From CAMLKC01 sp035493555 (GTDB taxonomy: Bacteria; Patescibacteriota; Saccharimonadia; Saccharimonadales; Saccharimonadaceae): a stretch of DNA of 14,751 nucleotides. Position 1 is the stretch's first letter. Each line of letters opens with the position of its first letter. The translations under genes and the position numbers were made by a program. Of this stretch, positions 12,350 through 14,751 are shown one piece after another. The notes under the pieces are model-generated. The model was given only the letters and a program-made list of their open reading frames with translations. It ran no database searches and was not told the origin of the DNA. The stretch lies in the NCBI GenBank assembly GCA_035493555.1, contig DATJIC010000036.1, forward strand, positions 1 through 14,751, given 5' to 3'.

Positions 12350-14751
12350 AATTCCGGTTTAATAGCCCGCGCGCTCAAAAATCCCGAATAGGGCAGCATA
12401 TACGCGGTTTATGGGAGCGGCTTTTGCCTGTCGTTGTTATTTTAATGATTATTGCAGGAGTTGCTATTTTAGTGCTTGGCCAAGCCGTTGGTTGGGTGGT
12501 TATTGGGCTTAGTGCTGTTCCATTTATGTTTAGCCAGTGGTACGAGCATGATCTGCATCACCTTGCCAGTCCAAAAAATCCAAAGACGATAGACGATATT
12601 CTTTCGGCTGATATTTTAGGTCAACTGCCTAAAAATCCTTCGCCGCGCGACATCGCAATGGCCGTTGGCAGGGTTTCAAGCGGGCAGTTTTTGAGCGCGC
12701 GGTTTGGTATAACAGCAGGATTTTTGCAGAACATCGCCCAAGAGGATCCAAACGCTACTCCGGACGTGTGGAGAGAGGCGCTGGCAATTAGAGAAAGAAC
12801 AGGAATGGATCACCTAACCGGGAGCGTGCTTGCGGTGGCATTAATCCATGCGTTTCCCGACTACGAAAATATGCTTGCCCGCATGAAGATAGACGACGAA
12901 GATCTCTTGCATGGTATACGGTGGCAGCAACACCTCCGCGAACTGGTGACGATGCACACGAGACCTCGCCGCACCGGAGGTATTGCCCGCGACTGGTCGT
13001 TTGGGTATATCCCGCTCCTTACTCGTTTTGGCCAAAACATTAGTGAGCAGATGTCTCGTGGCGGCATGTTGTCTGCAAATTTGGAGGCGCACAACACGGC
13101 GCTTGATCAGATGATTGAGACATTTGGCAACGGCGGCAGGCAGAACGTTGCGCTTGTGGGGAACGCTGGCGTAGGTAAAACGACCATCGTGCATGCGTTC
13201 GCCGAAAGACTCCTCGACGCATCGTCTAAGCTGCCGGAAACTCTTAAATTTCGCCAGGTGTTTATCTTGGATTCTTCCGCGCTGATCGCTGGTGCGCCAG
13301 GCCGCGGCGAGTTGGAAAACCTGGTCATGCAGGTACTGGGCGAGGCATACAGTGCTAAAAATATCATTATTTGTCTTGATAACGCGCAGCTATTCTTTGA
13401 AGAAGGGGTCGGCTCTGTTGATCTGACTAATGTGCTATTGCCAATCCTAGAGGCGGGCCGACTGAGGGTTATCCTCACGATGGACCAGCAGCGGTTCTTA
13501 AAAATCGGGCAGCGCAATCCCGGTCTTATCAATGCGCTTAACCGCGTGAGCGTTAGCGAAGCAACCGAGGAAGAGACGCTGGCTGCAATGCAGGACCAGC
13601 TTATTATGACCGAATACCAGCGCAAAGTGACGTATTCATACCAGGCATTAAAAGAGGCCTACCGGCTGAGCCTCCGCTACGTCCACGACCTTTCCATGCC
13701 GGGTCGGGCGATTAAACTGATGGAATCGGCGGCGAGTTATGCAGAAAGCGGGCTGGTTACTATGAACTCGGTCCAAAAGGCGATCGAGCAGACAATGGAC
13801 GTCAAGGTTGGCGTGGCAAGCGGTGAAGACGAGCGTGAAAAACTGCTCAATCTGGAGTCGCTTATCCACCAGCGCATGATAAACCAGGTGAGGGCTGTCA
13901 GTGTAGTAAGCGACGCACTGCGACGGGCACGGGCAGGTGTACGCAACGAAAACCGGCCCATCGGAACGTTCCTTTTTTTGGGCCCCACGGGTGTAGGAAA
14001 AACCGAACTTGCCAAAGCGCTCGCTGATGTGTACTTTGGCGGCGAAGATCGTATGATCCGCCTTGATCTTAACGAGTATGTCCGCAGCGAAGACGTAGCG
14101 CGGCTTATCGCCGACGGAGCCGACGACCCTACTAGTCTTACGGCACAGGCCATGAAGCAACCTTTTAGTGTTGTGTTGCTGGATGAGATCGAGAAAGCCC
14201 ACCCGAACGTTCTTACGACACTGCTGCAATTACTCGACGAAGGAATTCTACGTGACATTAAAAACCGCGAGGTCAGCTTTAGGGATGCGATTGTTATTGC
14301 AACCAGTAATGCCGGCGCCGACCGGATCCGCGAGTATATCGAGCGCGGCTATAAAGTTGAGCAGTTCGAACAGCAATTCATTGATGAACTGATAAACAGC
14401 AACCAGTTCCGGCCTGAGTTTTTGAACCGCTTCGATGAGATTGTGACGTTCCGTCCCCTTGGAAAGGAAGAGCTCTTGCAGGTTGTTGATCTTATCCTCG
14501 CCGGGATTAATAAAACGCTGGCGCTGCAAAAGGTGAGCGTCGACGTGGCGCAAGATGCTAAATTGTTTCTGGTTGAAAAAGGCTATGACCCACGCCTAGG
14601 TGCCCGGCCAATGCGGCGCATTGTACAGCGGGCGGTAGAAAATACAGTCGCAAAACAAATGCTTGCCGGCTCGGTAACCCCCGGCAGTACGGTTACTATT
14701 ACTCTCGAACAAGTCCAGCAGATCTTAAATACGACCCAAGAAGCAGATCAA
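12337..14751 (+). CDS. Membrane-anchored Clp/HSP100-like double AAA+ ATPase (3' end outside window)
   Basis: The frame is open to the window end: 805 residues, close to full ClpA/ClpC length. The start is taken as GTG 12337, overlapping the previous gene. Two membrane helices lie at about 29-48 and 51-66. A Clp-N-like helical region (about 80-215) follows, then AAA+ domain D1 with Walker A GNAGVGKTT (275-283) and AAA+ domain D2 with GPTGVGKTE (549-557). D2 also has LLDEIEKAH (614-622), sensor 1 TSNAG (636-640), Arg 678 and sensor 2 GAR (735-737). D2 looks fully active for ATP. D1 is degenerate: Walker B reads LDNAQ, the arginine-finger region reads NALNR, and pore loop GxKYRG reads GAPGRG. 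The D2 GYVG pore loop and the IGL/IGF ClpP loop are also missing. It is probably a ClpP-independent membrane ATPase. Confidence 0.9.
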   Translation, partial: MESIEFRFNSPRAQKSRIGQHIRGLWERLLPVVVILMIIAGVAILVLGQAVGWVVIGLSAVPFMFSQWYEHDLHHLASPKNPKTIDDILSADILGQLPKNPSPRDIAMAVGRVSSGQFLSARFGITAGFLQNIAQEDPNATPDVWREALAIRERTGMDHLTGSVLAVALIHAFPDYENMLARMKIDDEDLLHGIRWQQHLRELVTMHTRPRRTGGIARDWSFGYIPLLTRFGQNISEQMSRGGMLSANLEAHNTALDQMIETFGNGGRQNVALVGNAGVGKTTIVHAFAERLLDASSKLPETLKFRQVFILDSSALIAGAPGRGELENLVMQVLGEAYSAKNIIICLDNAQLFFEEGVGSVDLTNVLLPILEAGRLRVILTMDQQRFLKIGQRNPGLINALNRVSVSEATEEETLAAMQDQLIMTEYQRKVTYSYQALKEAYRLSLRYVHDLSMPGRAIKLMESAASYAESGLVTMNSVQKAIEQTMDVKVGVASGEDEREKLLNLESLIHQRMINQVRAVSVVSDALRRARAGVRNENRPIGTFLFLGPTGVGKTELAKALADVYFGGEDRMIRLDLNEYVRSEDVARLIADGADDPTSLTAQAMKQPFSVVLLDEIEKAHPNVLTTLLQLLDEGILRDIKNREVSFRDAIVIATSNAGADRIREYIERGYKVEQFEQQFIDELINSNQFRPEFLNRFDEIVTFRPLGKEELLQVVDLILAGINKTLALQKVSVDVAQDAKLFLVEKGYDPRLGARPMRRIVQRAVENTVAKQMLAGSVTPGSTVTITLEQVQQILNTTQEADQ

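Noticed and set aside
1..14751. CRISPR arrays, insertion sequences, phage or toxin-antitoxin genes
   Set aside because: No direct-repeat arrays, transposase motifs, terminal inverted repeats with a transposase, or small paired ORFs of that kind are visible.

Overview
The window is a gene-dense bacterial chromosome segment. It most likely comes from a Patescibacteria/CPR genome, with Candidatus Saccharibacteria (TM7) as the best guess. The points in favour are a half-length TsaB next to TsaE, a small membrane protein paired with a membrane-anchored Clp-like ATPase, an N-terminal module of the kind seen on CPR DUF5671-type membrane proteins, a MurT/GatD pair of Gram-positive cell-wall type, and very tight spacing with ATGA overlaps. 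TGA ends tsaE, the GT2 gene and murT. This argues for the standard code and against the UGA=Gly CPR lineages (Gracilibacteria, Absconditabacteria). The taxonomic call is inference from gene content, not from a marker search.

Layout. (1) 1-671, minus strand: a membrane protein cut by the window edge, divergent from tsaE. (2) 744-1582: tsaE and a short tsaB overlapping by ATGA (t6A tRNA modification). (3) 1753-3736: rny (RNase Y), then a Nudix hydrolase 10 bp downstream. (4) 3836-7563: a large two-domain GT2 glycosyltransferase overlapping (ATGA) a GT-C family membrane protein. (5) 7636-7711, minus strand: tRNA-Pro(UGG). (6) 7810-9820: a second GT-C/GT39-type membrane glycosyltransferase and a BCP-type peroxiredoxin. 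(7) 9833-9909: tRNA-Pro(CGG). (8) 9927-11920, minus strand: murT-gatD, which amidates D-Glu of lipid II. (9) 11966 to the end: a small membrane protein overlapping a Clp/HSP100-like double AAA+ ATPase whose last codons are cut off by the window.

How the genes fit together. The window combines tRNA maturation (TsaE/TsaB, two proline tRNAs), RNA turnover (RNase Y) and envelope assembly (three glycosyltransferases, MurT/GatD), with redox defence and a likely membrane-attached ATPase. No stretch over 300 bases lacks a gene. The longest gap (7564-7809) holds a hairpin, a tRNA and its promoter.

The strongest non-gene signal is promoter architecture. At least four protein genes (tsaE, the peroxiredoxin, murT, the 11966 membrane protein) have a clear -10 box ending only 6-8 nt before the ATG, with no room for a Shine-Dalgarno site, so their mRNAs should be leaderless. 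Other genes (1-671 minus, rny, GT2) have ordinary SD sites. The most unusual proteins are the Clp-like ATPase, with a degenerate first ring, no visible pore tyrosines and no ClpP loop, and the GT2 protein, whose N-terminal GT-A domain seems to have lost its catalytic aspartates. I saw no mobile elements, CRISPR arrays or phage genes.
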